In this document: positions 21,832-32,336 of the stretch, piece after piece | Layout of the letters: each line of letters opens with the position of its first letter | How positions within the stretch are numbered: the stretch's first letter is position 1 | Assembly: GCA_963585895.1 (NCBI GenBank) | Contig: OY757939.1 | Location: 36,994,332 to 37,058,331, forward strand | Source of the DNA: Sepioteuthis lessoniana | Taxonomy: Eukaryota; Mollusca; Cephalopoda; Myopsida; Loliginidae | Direction of reading: 5' to 3' | DNA length: 64,000 bases | Position numbers and translations under genes: made by a program | The notes under the pieces: generated by a model | The model's database searches: none | Seen by the model: only the letters and a program-made list of their open reading frames with translations | Told to the model about the DNA's origin: nothing

Positions 21832-22214
21832 AGCTCTTGAGTAGCCCCTTTATAATCATAATATCAGAAAGTCTACGTTCGATATCTTTATTAACTAAGC
21901 GAACATTATTGTATTTGGGTGAAACTATAAGTAGATGATTTTCTTGGGACTATTATCGGAATTACTCAGCAAGATAAGACAATGATAATTTTTACCTTAC
22001 CACTATTGATTGCAAGAAGAATACCAACTTCGATTTTGGTAACTCTGGGTTCTAATCTATAAAAAAGATCTATATTATAATGATCCAAATTTTATATGTA
22101 TGTTACTGTAACAGAAAAAAGGACACATCGTAGTGATGTTTTTGTTAGCATAGTAGCGTTACACGTAGCTGGGTTTGATGAATATGGAAGGTGCTGCAAT
22201 TGCATAATCTTGTG
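21832..22214. other. Unassigned sequence
   Basis: No gene or family match recognised. Confidence 0.3.
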
Positions 22215-22945
22215 TTTCTAAATATACGAGTGGTGTTCAAAATGTATCGAGACTGACGCTATATTTACCAAGATAGAAATGAACAATTAATGAAACGTTA
22301 ATTTTCTTCAAAATACCACTGGCGTTCAAAATGTTTCGAGACTGAAGCTGTATTTGCCAAGATAGAAATAAACAATAAATGAAACGTTGATTTTCCTCAA
22401 AATACCACTGGCGTTCAAAATGTATCGAGACTGAAGCTGTATTTGCCAAGATAGAAATGAACAATAAATGAAACGTTAATTTTCCTCAAAATACCACTGG
22501 CGTTCAAAATGTATCGAGACTGAAGCTGTATTTGCCAAAATAGAAATGAACAACAAGTGAAACGTTAATTTTCCTCAAAATACCAATGGGGTTCAAAATG
22601 TATCGAGACTGAAGATGTATTTCCCAAAATTCGAAATGAACAATAAATGAAACGTTAATTTTCCTCAAAATACCACTGGGGTTCAAAATGTATCGAGACT
22701 GAAGCTGTATTTCCCAAGATTCGAAATGAACAATAAATGAAACGTTAATTTTCCTCAAAATACCACTGGCGTTCAAAATGTATCGAGACTGAAGCTGTAT
22801 TTGCCAAGATAGAAATAAACAATAAATGAAACGTTAATTTTCTTCAAAATACCACTGGCGTTCAAAATGTATCGAAACTGAAGCTGTATTTGCTAAGATA
22901 GAAATAAACAATAAATGAAACGTTAATTTTCTTAAAAATGTTGAT
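22215..22945. repeat. 90-bp minisatellite, ~8 units
   Basis: Units of 88-91 bp each contain ggcgttcaaaatgtatcgag, tgaagctgtatttgccaaga and aataaatgaaacgttaattt. The length is close to a multiple of three, so long minus-strand frames with a ~30-residue repeat (for example GILRKINVSFIVHF) appear. Variable unit length and no start context argue against a gene. Confidence 0.9.
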
Positions 22946-23044
22946 ATTTTCTAGCTTCGTCTTTTCTTAACGGCTCGGCTGTTGATATACGTCTCGTATA
23001 ATTCATAAAATATAATTGTAACATAATTATAAAGATTTTCTCCT

Positions 23045-23540
23045 CGGCGTTCGTGCCTCCCTCCTTATAGGGCTGATCTGGACAATCCCTGCTTGACTTT
23101 GCTGGTCATCGGCTCACTTAGTGTAATGTGGGTCTGATGAGCCTAGCTGGACATGGACCCAAATCTGCGCCCATGCAAAGATGCCTGATTATTGCTAAAA
23201 CTGGATAACGAGATCCAGTGCTATACTTGCTGGTCAATGGCCGTTGCGCACCCACCCAGCCAAAAGGCCGAAGGGCGTGCAAGGCCCTGCAGTCGAGCTT
23301 AGGCGATTGTTCATTGTTCATAATACCGATATTTTCAACAAGGAAGCCGTTTTGAAAAAAAAATGTCTCGATATTTTCCCTGAGTTCAGCTTCTGAAAAC
23401 GAAATGTCTTCCTGTTGGGTATCACCTACCTTTTCAGCATAATGAGCTGTTCCATCTGCCATACATGGCAGTAGCGGAGATCAGTCTGGGAATAAGCCTA
23501 CGTGTCAGACCAGAAGAGCCGTTCCTATTGTTGAAGTATA
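23045..23540 (-). mobile_element. SINE G-type repeat, degraded
   Basis: GC-richer segment with gctggtcatcggctcactta, gtgtaatgtgggtctgatga and tccagtgctata..ttgctggtc, matching the G repeats at 56215-56640. Frames over it are incidental. Confidence 0.55.
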
Positions 23541-23829
23541 TCATTACTCTATCACTAATCCTATGTTCTTATTACTGACAGTCTCTCTTGTAAATACTCT
23601 TTCCTGTAAATATAACTATTTTCCTCACATATCGTGGTTTGTCTTATTATTATTACTACTTGTGTTCACTAAAGCACAACACTTCTCATCAAAAACAGTT
23701 TCGAATGCATGGAAAAAAATTGTAACTTGCATGAATATAGTGAATGTTTACAGTAAATTTGCGGCATGCAAGTTGACGTGATGTTTCTGGTGATGGAATG
23801 GTTTGCAAAATATAGCAAACCTACATGAT

Positions 23830-23990
23830 TGGTCGGTTTGGTTTATGGTATATCAACCTTTGTAGGTTATTTAACGCCAAATCCATTTTTATGTAAATAA
23901 TCAGTCCTATTTCAAACAATTCAGCATAGCATGAGTACACAGTAAAATGTCAAAAGAGTTCTATATAAATAACAATTCAGTTTTTGACAT
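23830..23990 (-). mobile_element. SINE D 3' portion, inverted
   Basis: ggtttatggtatatcaacct, then atttaacgccaaatcc and tcctatttcaaacaattcag: the reversed D tail. It abuts a plus-strand D copy at ~23990. Confidence 0.65.
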
Positions 23991-24575
23991 TGAAACTCTG
24001 CTTGCTGTAAACTGAATAGTTTAATATTGAACTGTTTTGACGTTTAACTGTGTGTAAAGAAAATCTGTACTTATACTAAACTGAATTAGCTGAATTAGAA
24101 CAGTTTGACTAAACTGAATAGCTTGAAATAGAAATGTTTTTGACAATTAAACTGTGTACTAATACTAATCTAAATTGTGGAGGTGCCCGTGGTGTATTGG
24201 TTATCGTCGTAGGAAATGGACACAGCGACTCGAGTTCAAATCCTGAACGAGACTGGTTGCATTTCACATAGCAAAATACCCTTGGGAAAGGTACGAATCC
24301 AATTATTATCCCTCCAGCTATGGGTAAATAGTAGGACAGACTGATTTCTTCAGCCTTGGTTAGGCAACTAGTCTAGGAGAAGGAAAACTCTGAATTCACA
24401 CCTGTTAAGCTCCGCTTAAAAATTGGCCTTGAGTCATATCCTGCCCGAGCGGAGGGGTTGGTAAATAGGATCTAAATTGTTTGAAATAGAACTGACTATT
24501 TGCATAAAAATGGATTTGGCGTTAAATAACCTACAAAGGTTGATATGCCATAAAGACCTAACCAACCAACCAACC
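23991..24575 (+). mobile_element. SINE D 3' half, split by a SINE A insertion
   Basis: Repeated gaaatagaactg and actgtgtact..aatactaa segments lead to the tail ggcgttaaataacctacaaa and ccaaccaaccaaccaacc. SINE A (24179-24469) interrupts it. Confidence 0.75.
24179..24469 (+). mobile_element. SINE A, full length, with 11-bp TSD
   Basis: A box gtggtgtattggttatcg, B box cgagttcaaatcct, then cccttgggaaaggtacgaat, ccctccagctatgggtaaat, and tail cgagcggaggggttgg. Flanked by atctaaattgt at 24168-24178 and 24470-24480. It was inserted into the SINE D copy. Confidence 0.9.
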
Positions 24576-24589
24576 AACCAACCGACAAC

Positions 24590-25095
24590 TACTACGCCGG
24601 GCCAGAGTGGACTTAAGTTTAATGTTAATAAAAAAGCACTCTACATTCCCTTGACCTCAAGACTGGTTCGTCACCTGCAGATGCAGTTTAATGTCATAAT
24701 CAGGACGCAGAACAGTTTCAAGTATTCCTATCAAATACAAATAATTCTATTCAACATTACTCTTTCGTTTGCATACATTTAAACTGTTTTAATTATTGCT
24801 ATATAATGCAAATAAATCAATTCCACAATAATTATTTGTTTGCACATAGTTTATGATTAAATTGTTTTATTTAATTCATGGATAGTGCCTTAACAGGTTC
24901 TACGGATCCGAGTAAGAGTGGACCTGGGAGTTATAGTTAGCAACAAAGGAATATTCCCTATTCGCCAAAGTTTCAGAAAGGGAGTCTCACCATCGGATGG
25001 TTTAGTACCATATCCAGGACACTTGTTGGTCTTACCCCTCTGTGGTAGGCGTATGCCTCATACACCCCTTCCAAACCGACTCAGGGGCAATATGA
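24590..25095 (-). mobile_element. SINE D, degraded
   Basis: Contains ccgggccagagtgg, then the internal repeats, then gatagtgccttaacaggttc, ggatggtttagtaccatatc and aaaccgactcaggggc. It lies directly tail-to-tail with the previous D copy. Confidence 0.65.
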
Positions 25096-25365
25096 CTCTG
25101 TCGTTACTACTGAAAATGAATATGAAATGTTATAACATTTTTCTGTTTAATAAAATAGGATTTTAAGTTTTCATTTGAAAAGATGAATATTCAAATATTT
25201 ATTGCCATTTCATCGCTAACTCTGATGAAATACGATTTTGTTTGTTTCTATTAACAAAACTTATAAACTGCTTTTGAGGATACATACAACGCAATGAAGA
25301 CTGGAATGATCGATATTGTCATTAAAGACAAAAATTTAATGACCCGTCTCAATTGAAAGCGCAAG

Positions 25366-25369
<4 letters not shown>
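25096..25369. other. AT-rich spacer
   Basis: Nothing recognised. Confidence 0.3.
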
Positions 25370-25426
<57 letters not shown>

Positions 25427-25427
25427 T
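25370..25427. repeat. (TC)n(CA)n microsatellite
   Basis: About 22 TC then 6 CA units. Confidence 0.95.
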
Positions 25428-25573
25428 AGGTATCATACAATAACTGATATTTGTACAACAACATTGCTTCCAACAAAGTATTCATCAGATGATGACTCTG
25501 GGTTCAGGCATGGTTTCGGAGCCGAAGCATCATTACCACTAGCCCAGAGCGCCCCAGCAGTATATATACATAT

Positions 25574-25778
25574 GAAGAGTAAATAAAGGATTGTAATCCG
25601 ACAATATGTAGAAAAACTGGTAACAACGATCCAAGTGGAAGGAATGATTTATTGGGAGGTCAACACTATAGCGTTTCGGTTCTGCTGAACCATCATCAGC
25701 ACCATGAGGGGTGATATTAACAATTTTGAGTTAACGATGGATGTTTAGGAATGTGAAATACAAAAAACCTAGGAGAAA

Positions 25779-25785
<7 letters not shown>
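25574..25785 (-). mobile_element. PLE 3' terminal region
   Basis: It shares ggattgtaatccgacaatat, a gatttattg motif, gtcaacactatagcgtttcg and gaaccatcatcag with 26835-27060 and, in weaker form, 31509-31740. The minus-strand ctgatgatgg..ccgaaacg motif is characteristic of PLE ends. It is cut by a (TA)n tract at 25789. Confidence 0.6.
25659..25699 (-). ncRNA. Hammerhead-like ribozyme motif in PLE end
   Basis: The minus strand reads CTGATGA, a T, stem II GGTTC-AGCA-GAACC, then GAAA and a short hairpin CGCTATAGTG. Hammerhead core order is CUGANGA, stem II, GAAA, and PLEs are known to carry such motifs with a tiny stem III. The extra T before stem II and a poor stem I are departures from the consensus, so activity is doubtful. 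Confidence 0.35.

Positions 25786-25788
<3 letters not shown>

Positions 25789-25844
<56 letters not shown>
25789..25844. repeat. (TA)n microsatellite
   Basis: About 28 TA units at the edge of the PLE fragment. Confidence 0.95.
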
Positions 25845-25846
<2 letters not shown>

Positions 25847-26044
25847 ACGGTCGATAATTTCTACAAACAAAAGGATGTATCATGAGTATTGTTGCTGCCT
25901 CCTCCACACGCCACTATTTACATTGAAAGTGTGAAATCCCTTACACCAATCATGAAATTAGCAATGACAGCTTATTTTGTGTTAGATACATTGATGATTT
26001 TTGAAGAAAAGCAAAACTCTCCAATTTTCAAACCAAATTGGTCT

Positions 26045-26425
26045 AGTCGGCTAGGGCCGCAGAAAAAAAACCGACTGCAACTCTGAAAAGTGGTAAGCCC
26101 CCCCCCAATGAATGTCCTGGGTATGATACTAAACAATCTGATGGTGAGACTTCAATAATGCGGAGTAACCTTTCTTTACCATTGCTCCCAAGTCCACTCT
26201 GGCCCAGAGTGATAGCACCTGATAGGGAACTGTCTATGGATTAAATAGAACTTAACTGTGTTCTTATGCTAAACTGAATAGTTTGAAATAGAACTGCTTT
26301 TGACATTTAAACTGTGTACTTATATTGAACTGAATTTTTTTAAATAGAACTATTTATATGTATCAAAATAGATTTGGCATTAAGTAACTTACAATGGTTG
26401 ATATGCTATAAATCCCAACCAACTA
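26045..26425 (+). mobile_element. SINE D
   Basis: Head tagtcggctagggccgcag.. with a short poly-A insertion, gtcctgggtatgatactaaa, gggaactgtctatggatta, internal gaaatagaactg repeats, and tail ggcattaagtaact..ggttgatatgct, ending accaaccaacc. Confidence 0.8.
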
Positions 26426-26429
26426 ACCA

Positions 26430-26527
26430 ACCAACCAATGTTCTTCTTCTTCTTCTTCTTCTTCTTCTTCTTCTTCTTCTTCTTCTTCTTCTTCTTCTTC
26501 TTCTTCTTCTTCTTCTTCTTCTTCTTT
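26430..26527. repeat. (TTC)n microsatellite, ~33 units
   Basis: An uninterrupted triplet repeat of 98 bp sits between a SINE D 3' end and a partial SINE D. A poly-Leu frame across it is an artefact. Confidence 0.95.
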
Positions 26528-26750
26528 GTTATGGGTATGACATTAAACTACATCTAATGGTGAGACTCCAGTCTTAGAGTTTGGGGAATGTGGAGTATCC
26601 TGTCATCACCATTATTCTCTGGTCCACTCTGAACCGGAGTGGTAGTTTCTGTTAGGGGGTTCCATCTATGGGTCAAATAGAGTTGTTCAGTCTTTTACTA
26701 GGGATTATTATTAGTATTAAATGAAATAGATTGCATATAAAACTAATAAT
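26528..26750 (+). mobile_element. SINE D partial
   Basis: Starts at gttatgggtatgacattaaa and continues through gactccagtcttagagtttg and ggggttccatctatgggtca. The first part of the head is replaced by the TTC tract. Confidence 0.7.
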
Positions 26751-26834
26751 GTTGGATAGCGATTATTGAAACTATAGAACTGTGTGCAAAAATAAACTCT
26801 GGCTGGTGTAAAAAATGTTACCTACAAACATATA

Positions 26835-27305
26835 TGGAAGTAAATAATGGATTGTAATCCGACAATATAGAAAAAAAAATAGATAACAAGGTAATCCAAG
26901 TAGGAGAAATTTATTGAGTAGCAAAGTCAACACTATAGCATTTCGGTTCTATAGAACCATCATCAGGGCTATTAAGGATGATATTAGTGATGTTCTATCA
27001 ACGATTGATGTGTAAAAAGTGCAAAATATAAAAACCAAGGAAAAATTTGTATAACAAGAAAAAGTTGGCCGTTTATGACAAGAAAAAGTTGGCTGTTTGA
27101 TTAATGAATCAACGTTTGTTGTTTGAAATTACGTCTTTTGACTTATTAGAAATATTTTGTAGAATTTATGTTCCATTTGTTTATCGAGGAAGATTTCGAA
27201 TCCTTCCTTGTTTTCGACGAAGTTCTAATCCTATAAATCTGGCTTTTTCAAATGTATGTGCCTCGGAAAAAATTTAAATAACGAATAGAAGTTTCAAGGT
27301 ATATA
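26835..27305 (-). mobile_element. PLE 3' region (interrupted by mariner copy 2)
   Basis: Same family as 25574-25785, with a longer flank: a tandem agaaaaagttggc pair near 27060-27095, then tttcgacgaagttctaatcc, shared with 59530-59570. The element probably continues after the mariner at 28199. Confidence 0.6.
26926..26966 (-). ncRNA. Hammerhead-like ribozyme motif in PLE end
   Basis: Minus strand: CTGATGA, T, stem II GGTTC-TATA-GAACC, GAAA, then TGCTATAGTG. Same layout as 25659-25699, with stem II kept perfect and a different loop. The caveats are the same. Confidence 0.35.
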
Positions 27306-28198
27306 CCAGTGCATACGATAAGTTTTCAGACTTTTATTGATAGTAAACACATGAAACTCTAGTCCCCTTCGAAGTAATCTCCTCTGGCTGCAATGCACTT
27401 GCTGTACCGTTCCAACAACTTCTGGAACGCCCCATGGAAGTCCTCTTGTGTGAGCGTGTCGATGTCCTTCGTCATAGCCTCTTTCATCTCCTCAGTTGTC
27501 TCATAACGACAGCCTCTGAGCTAAGGGAATAAGCAAAAGTCACAGGGAGCAAGGTCTGGACTATAGGGAGGCTGAGGAAGTGTCTTGATGCCCATCTTGG
27601 TCAAATAGTCTGTGACAAGGATGGAGTTGTGGATTGGTGTATTGTCCTGGTGGAAATGCCACTGACCCGATTTGAAGAGTGCTGGTCCCTTCCCTAGGAA
27701 TCTCTTCCTGAAATCCCTTAAAATCTCAACACAGTAACCGTAACCCTAACCCTTTGGACAATCAACTGTGGTGTATTGATTTCCTTACTCCTCCCACACC
27801 TCTCATCATCCCTCACAGACTCGCTGTCTTCCTTGAATCTCTTATGCCACTCAGAAACTGATGCTCGATTCACGCAAAATGCCAAAAAAGCAGTCTGAAG
27901 CATTCCATAGGTTTCTGTGGTATTTTTTCCAAGTTTAAAACAGAATTTTATTGCATATCGTTCTTCTAAAGTGTCATGACGTCCAGATTGCATTTTTGAA
28001 ATTCCCCAGCTGTGACAATCAGGCTTTAGTAGAATGTATTCCAATTTCTTCTGTAACTGTTCATTTAAACCTGAAACCATAAAAATTGGTTAGACATCTC
28101 ATAAGATGTATAGCAATAACATAGTGAATTTTCAAGAGCCTACGGCAATTATAAATGCCCATACGAAAAAAGTCTGGAAACTTATCGTATGCACCTCG
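27306..28198 (-). mobile_element. Mariner copy 2, internally deleted, nearly intact coding halves
   Basis: 893 bp with TIRs (the right end inverts to cgaggtgcatacgataag) and TA on both sides (27304-27305, 28199-28200). The minus strand encodes the N-terminal half (MVSGLNEQLQKKLEY, CHSWGISKMQSG, YAIKFCFKLGKN, RASVSEWHKRFKE, DDERCGRSKEINTPQ). After a gggttagggttacggtta stretch, in a different frame, comes the C-terminal half (FRKRFLGKGPALFKSGQWHF, HQDNTPIHNSI, YSPDLAPCDF, a stop after LFP, TQEDFHGAF, RGDYFEGD). DNTP to PCD spacing fits DD34D. The first catalytic Asp lies in the deleted centre. It is inserted inside PLE sequence. Confidence 0.88.
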
Positions 28199-28200
28199 TA

Positions 28201-28420
28201 CGTATATAATCCGGGAAAATACGTTAGGATGGACGAAGAACGCTGGACATACTGGTAGGTATGATTTATCTTGTATTTAGTTGGTTAGAAAAATCCTTCT
28301 GTTTTTGAAGGAATGGGCAGTGATGAGTAGGTCTTTGCATCTATGAACCATCTTGATGTCATCCATATTAAATATCGGATTGGAAGAATGGGTTTGGATC
28401 TTGTAAGTCTTTTAAATCAT
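28201..28420 (-). other. Probable continuation of the PLE split by mariner copy 2
   Basis: Continuity is inferred from the mariner target; the segment itself has no readable frame that I recognise. Confidence 0.3.
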
Positions 28421-28444
28421 ATATACATACATATATATATATAT

Positions 28445-28755
28445 ATATATATGGAACTTGTATCCGAAAGGTGCATTATAAGTTGAGGTTAAACCGTTGA
28501 GGTTATTGTTGTTTTTAATCTCCTAAAGGACATTTGAATTGATATATAACGTTGTTTTATTTTTTTTGCAAAACTCCGAGAATCTGTAGTTTTTGCTTGT
28601 TATTTTGATGTTCTAATATTGTTGTGTTTTCTGTAAGAATTTTCCGTAATTCTGTTGTTGGGCATGAATGTTTTTTTAATGCTGTGCTATGGAATTTGTA
28701 TCAGAAAGGTGCATTGTAAGTCTTCTCGGTAGGGTAGTTGAGGTTATATATTTGG
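28445..28755 (-). pseudogene. PLE GIY-YIG fragment, partly duplicated
   Basis: Two overlapping pieces match the minus-strand GIY-YIG region of the palindrome at 34072-34539. 28445-28570 corresponds to about 34268-34395, and 28575-28740 to about 34151-34320. They are out of order relative to a single element, so this is a partial tandem. Preceded by (TA)n. Confidence 0.6.
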
Positions 28756-28799
28756 TATTGAATAATCATCAAGGGTTGATATGCCATGAAACCAAATTT

Positions 28800-29580
28800 T
28801 TAGATACTCTAGTACATTGACCGATAATTCCAAATAAATCTACCAAGATAAACCCACTAAAACACTTTACTATCTCAATAAAAATTTTCTCGGTCAAATA
28901 TCTCAATGAAATAGTTCTCAATTCGCAAGCGATTGGACCAAAAAGAAACTGAAACAATAAATTGATTAACTAAAACAGCACTCACATTGAAAAACAGATA
29001 GCCAAAGCTATTTCCGTCACCAGAGCAAGATACCCTCAAACTAAAAGCAAAAAAGAAGCTGAATCGTATCCAATAACATTTAACAACCCTCTCCCACCAC
29101 GAGTTCAAATTATCAAGAACAGTAAACCCGAACCTAATTTGAAATAAACAGATATTTTTCAAGAACCAGGTATACTGACGTATCGTCGACCAAATATCCT
29201 CACAAAACTGATTGAAAATAGTAAAATAATAAATAAAAAAGAAATACGTACGAAGCTAACAATAAAATCCCCTTCAAGTCAACGAACTCATTCACTAGCT
29301 TCTCAATTAAAAAAAAAGATAAATAATTTAATACAAATCTAATTGCAGAATCAAAAATGTAATCTATTTACTGGATAACACACGCTGCCAAAAGCAATAC
29401 ATTGACAAATCAGATTGGCCATTTTACTTCACACTAAATAACGCTAGATACAGAACCAAATTTATGGATTACAACAAACTAATACTTGTAGAATAACATT
29501 TCTGCTCAAACGGTTCCGATTTTAACAGGAAGGCAAAGTTCACCATCGGAAAATAATCGACTTCCCCTAAAAAAACAAAA
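28800..29580 (+). pseudogene. PLE relic: RT C-terminal part, linker and GIY-YIG domain
   Basis: A plus-strand frame reads RYPQTKSKKEAESYPITFNN, PLPPRVQIIKNSKPEP, EPGILTYRRPNILTKLI, then in another frame NVIYLLDNTRCQKQYIDKS, FTLNNARYRTKF, a stop, and HFCSNGSDFNRKAKFTI. The order (PLPP, YRR-NL-LI, then IYLL..C.KQYI, L-N-R, HF--G-DFN--A-F-I) is the layout of PLE proteins. The YIG glycine has become Asp and frames shift at least once. Minus-strand frames over the same interval are shadows. Confidence 0.65.
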
Positions 29581-30145
29581 AATAAATAAAAAACAAACAA
29601 ACAAAAAAAACAAAAAAAAACAACAAAAAAAAACAACAAACAAACATAAAAACAAACGAAATGAGCAATATCACAGTGATAATAGAAACACGCGAAGGTA
29701 ATTTACTCTCTAAATTGAAACCTGTGCAATAAAATTTCAATAACTTTTTTAGCTATTCCAATTCAGTATCTTAATTCTAGAACAATTTGATCCTATACTA
29801 AATCTTAAATATCCATCTATTTTGCCATCTTTGATTATATAGTTCATCAATTTGATATTAGCACGGTTTGTTTGGAACTTCACCTTGTCCTTCTTCAGGG
29901 AACAACTATTTAATAACTTTAATAATTCATGTTGGCATTCCTATAAATAAAATCTTTCAGGAAAAATACGCTGCGCCGTAATTTATTTTATTATATCAAT
30001 CCAAGAATGTTTGGTATTTATAATTCATCTTATTCATTTCTTCCGAAAAGTTTTCATCATCACAAGATTGTGTTTTCCATTTCAAGGAAAATATATGAAA
30101 TTATCAGTAATAAAACAAGACTAAAAATATATCTAAATTCCTTTT
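29581..30145. other. A-rich (AAAC)-like tract, then unassigned
   Basis: Low-complexity aaacaaacaaac and aaaacaaaaaaa runs at 29575-29660 may be the 3' tail of the PLE relic. The remainder is unassigned. Confidence 0.4.
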
Positions 30146-30146
30146 A

Positions 30147-30161
30147 GGACACACATACACA

Positions 30162-30220
<59 letters not shown>

Positions 30221-30252
30221 GGCACACAAATATATATATATATATATATATT
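30147..30252. repeat. (CA)n(TA)n compound microsatellite
   Basis: About 35 CA units with few interruptions, then about 10 TA units. Confidence 0.95.
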
Positions 30253-30512
30253 ACCGGCTTATTGGCCAAGTATAGAGTGTTCACCAATAGTCCACCAGAC
30301 CTGGGTTCAATCCCAGGTTGCGTCAAATCAAAGACTTTAAAAGTGGTACTCGATACCTCCTTGCTTAACATTCAGCAATATAAGGTACGTATCGAGGGTA
30401 AATTGGAGCAATTCAGGGAAAGGAGAAGCACCCCCTACACCTTAGTGTAGTACCTATTGAAAAGGGAGCCTTCTGGTCGTTCTTGTCTACGGTCACCAAC
30501 TTTACTTTACTT
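30253..30512 (+). mobile_element. SINE C, full length
   Basis: Head accggcttattggccaagta, B box gggttcaatcccagg, then aaagtggtactcgatacctc and tail ggtcaccaactttactttac. Best C copy for the consensus. It is followed by a short (TG)n at 30518-30540. Confidence 0.85.
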
Positions 30513-30540
30513 TTTATATGTGTGTGTGTGTGTGTGTGTT

Positions 30541-31474
30541 TGGGCAACATTTCTTCTTGAATGCATATTGCCCAGACGAGTGGGGCTGTAGAATACATAG
30601 ACTACTTCTCTACTGAGGGGTAAGACCCCTAAACAAATGTCCTGCATATGACATTAAACAATCTGATGGTGAAGTTCCGGTAATGATGGAGCTTTGGGGG
30701 ATACAGAGTACCCCTTTATTGCCATTGATCACAGATCCACTCTTACCTGGAGTGGTAGTACCTGAAAGGGTCTTATCTTGGGGTCAAATAGAACTAAAAT
30801 GTGTACTAATGCTAAACTTAATTGTTTGAAATAGAACTGTTTTTGACATTGAAACTGGACTTACGTTAAACTGAATTGGTTTAAATAGAATTGTTTTGAT
30901 ATTTAACTGTGTGTAAACAAAAACTATACTTACACTAAAGTGAATTGTTTGAATTATAATTGTTTGACTTAACTGAATAGCCTGAAATAGAAATGTTTTT
31001 GACAATTAAATTGTATACTTATGCTAAACTGAATTTTTAAAAATAGAACTGTTTATTTGTATAAAAAAGAGATTCAACATTAAATAACCTACAAATGTTG
31101 ATATGTCATTTATCCAAAGAAACCCACAAATAGACATTAATGCATATTTCATTAAACAATATAGACATCCTTTGTCAAAACATATTTGTATATATCCTTT
31201 CGAGTTGCTGCACTGATTTTATGGTATACGACGGGAATTGGTTAATGAAACTCCCCTAATTAATTGGTTCCCTGGTACTTTCTGTCGGATTTTGGACCAT
31301 CATCAGGGGCGTGCAAAAGTGATATAATCTTTGCATGTGCATTACTACTTTGTAAGTGTTTGTTATTTATGCTGTTGTGTTGTAGCATTTATTTTTAAAT
31401 GCGGTAAATCGAAAGAACGTATATAAAAATGTCTAGACAAAGGATGTCTATACTGTTTAATGAAATATGCATTA

Positions 31475-31480
<6 letters not shown>
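30541..31480 (-). mobile_element. PLE terminal unit split by SINE D, with inverted ends
   Basis: The left end gggcaacatttcttcttgaa continues after the SINE D as aatgcatatttcattaaac. The body matches the outer part of the palindrome arm (around tggtactttctgtcgg and accatcatcagggg). The right end (31436-31480) is an inverted copy of 31131-31175. It is followed by (TA)n at 31481-31510. Confidence 0.65.
30570..31138 (+). mobile_element. SINE D, full length, with 10-bp TSD
   Basis: 569 bp, flanked by aatgcatatt at 30560-30569 and 31139-31148. Head gcccagacgagtggggctgt, body with ttgaaatagaactg repeats, tail hairpin with ggttgatatgcc-like sequence. This copy defines the true ends of the family. 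Confidence 0.9.
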
Positions 31481-31508
<28 letters not shown>

Positions 31509-31511
<3 letters not shown>

Positions 31512-31740
31512 AGTAAATAAATCCGACAATATATAAAGAAAAATTGATAACAAGGTAATCCAAGTAGAAGGAGAGATTTATTGAGAAGCGAAGTCGATAC
31601 TATAGTGTTTCGGCTCTAATTAACCGTTACCAGGACTGTGAGGGATGATATTTGTGATGTTAAATCAGCAATGGATGTTTAAAAATACAAGATAAAAAAA
31701 ACCCTTGGGAAAATTTATATATCAAGAAAAATAATTAGTG
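31509..31740 (-). mobile_element. PLE 3' terminal region
   Basis: Shares taaatccgacaatata, aaggtaatccaagtag and actatagtgtttcgg with 26835-27060. The ctgatgatgg core is mutated here. Confidence 0.55.
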
Positions 31741-31759
31741 AATCAACGTTTGTTTGTTT

Positions 31760-32170
31760 TTTTAAAAAGTGGTTAAACTCTCCGAAGATATCTCTTCCGG
31801 GTCAAGCCACCAACGGATTTAACATGATCAAAAACTGTGTTTACTCCATCCCTTGCAGTTGTGGTAAAATATACAAAGGCGAGACAGGTCGCCCACAAAA
31901 AGTAAGGCTAGAAGAACATCGGAAGGCAGTAGTACGAGGTGAGATTGAAAAGTCCGGTACGGCGGACCATATATGGAAGGAAAAGGGAAAACATCTGCCC
32001 TTATGGGATGAAGTTGAAATAATTGCTAGGGCTGAATATTGGAGGATTAGACGCCTTAAGGAATCAGCACATATATTGGGCTGAGTAGACCAAGTATAGA
32101 GATAAATACAATATGGGAACTGATAATTAAAAAGGTTAGATGAAAAAGAATCTGAATATGAGCACAGGTG
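31760..32170 (+). pseudogene. PLE GIY-YIG endonuclease fragment, long open frame
   Basis: An 86-codon frame from the ATG at 31824 reads MIKNCVYSIPCSCGKIYKGE, GRPQKVRLEEHRKAVVRGE, SGTADHIWKEKGKHLPLWDE, and WRIRRLKESAHILG. This is VYSIPC-CGKIYKGET with the catalytic Arg in VRLEEH, a GIY-YIG domain of a PLE family distinct from the 34-kb one. Upstream, in the same frame, KTLRRYLFRVKPPTD leads into it. After the stop, LSRPSIEINTIWELI is readable in another frame. The RT domain is missing. Confidence 0.75.
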
Positions 32171-32336
32171 AAAATCATACATAATAGTTGTAATCCTAGT
32201 CAAGTAAGGACATTAAGTTTATAAGTCCCAAAAATTCAATCTAAGGAGACAATCAACTGGAGATTGCAGGTTCAATCCCGACAAGTGACAATACTGGAAT
32301 ACTTAACACTTGTTATTACACGTTATGGCTAACGGA

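Noticed and set aside
22237-22776. Minus-strand repeat protein with ~30-residue unit
   Set aside because: Shadow of the 90-bp minisatellite; unit length varies and shifts the frame.
28769-29162. Two minus-strand frames (62 and 95 codons)
   Set aside because: They are antisense to the PLE relic, which has recognisable motifs on the plus strand.
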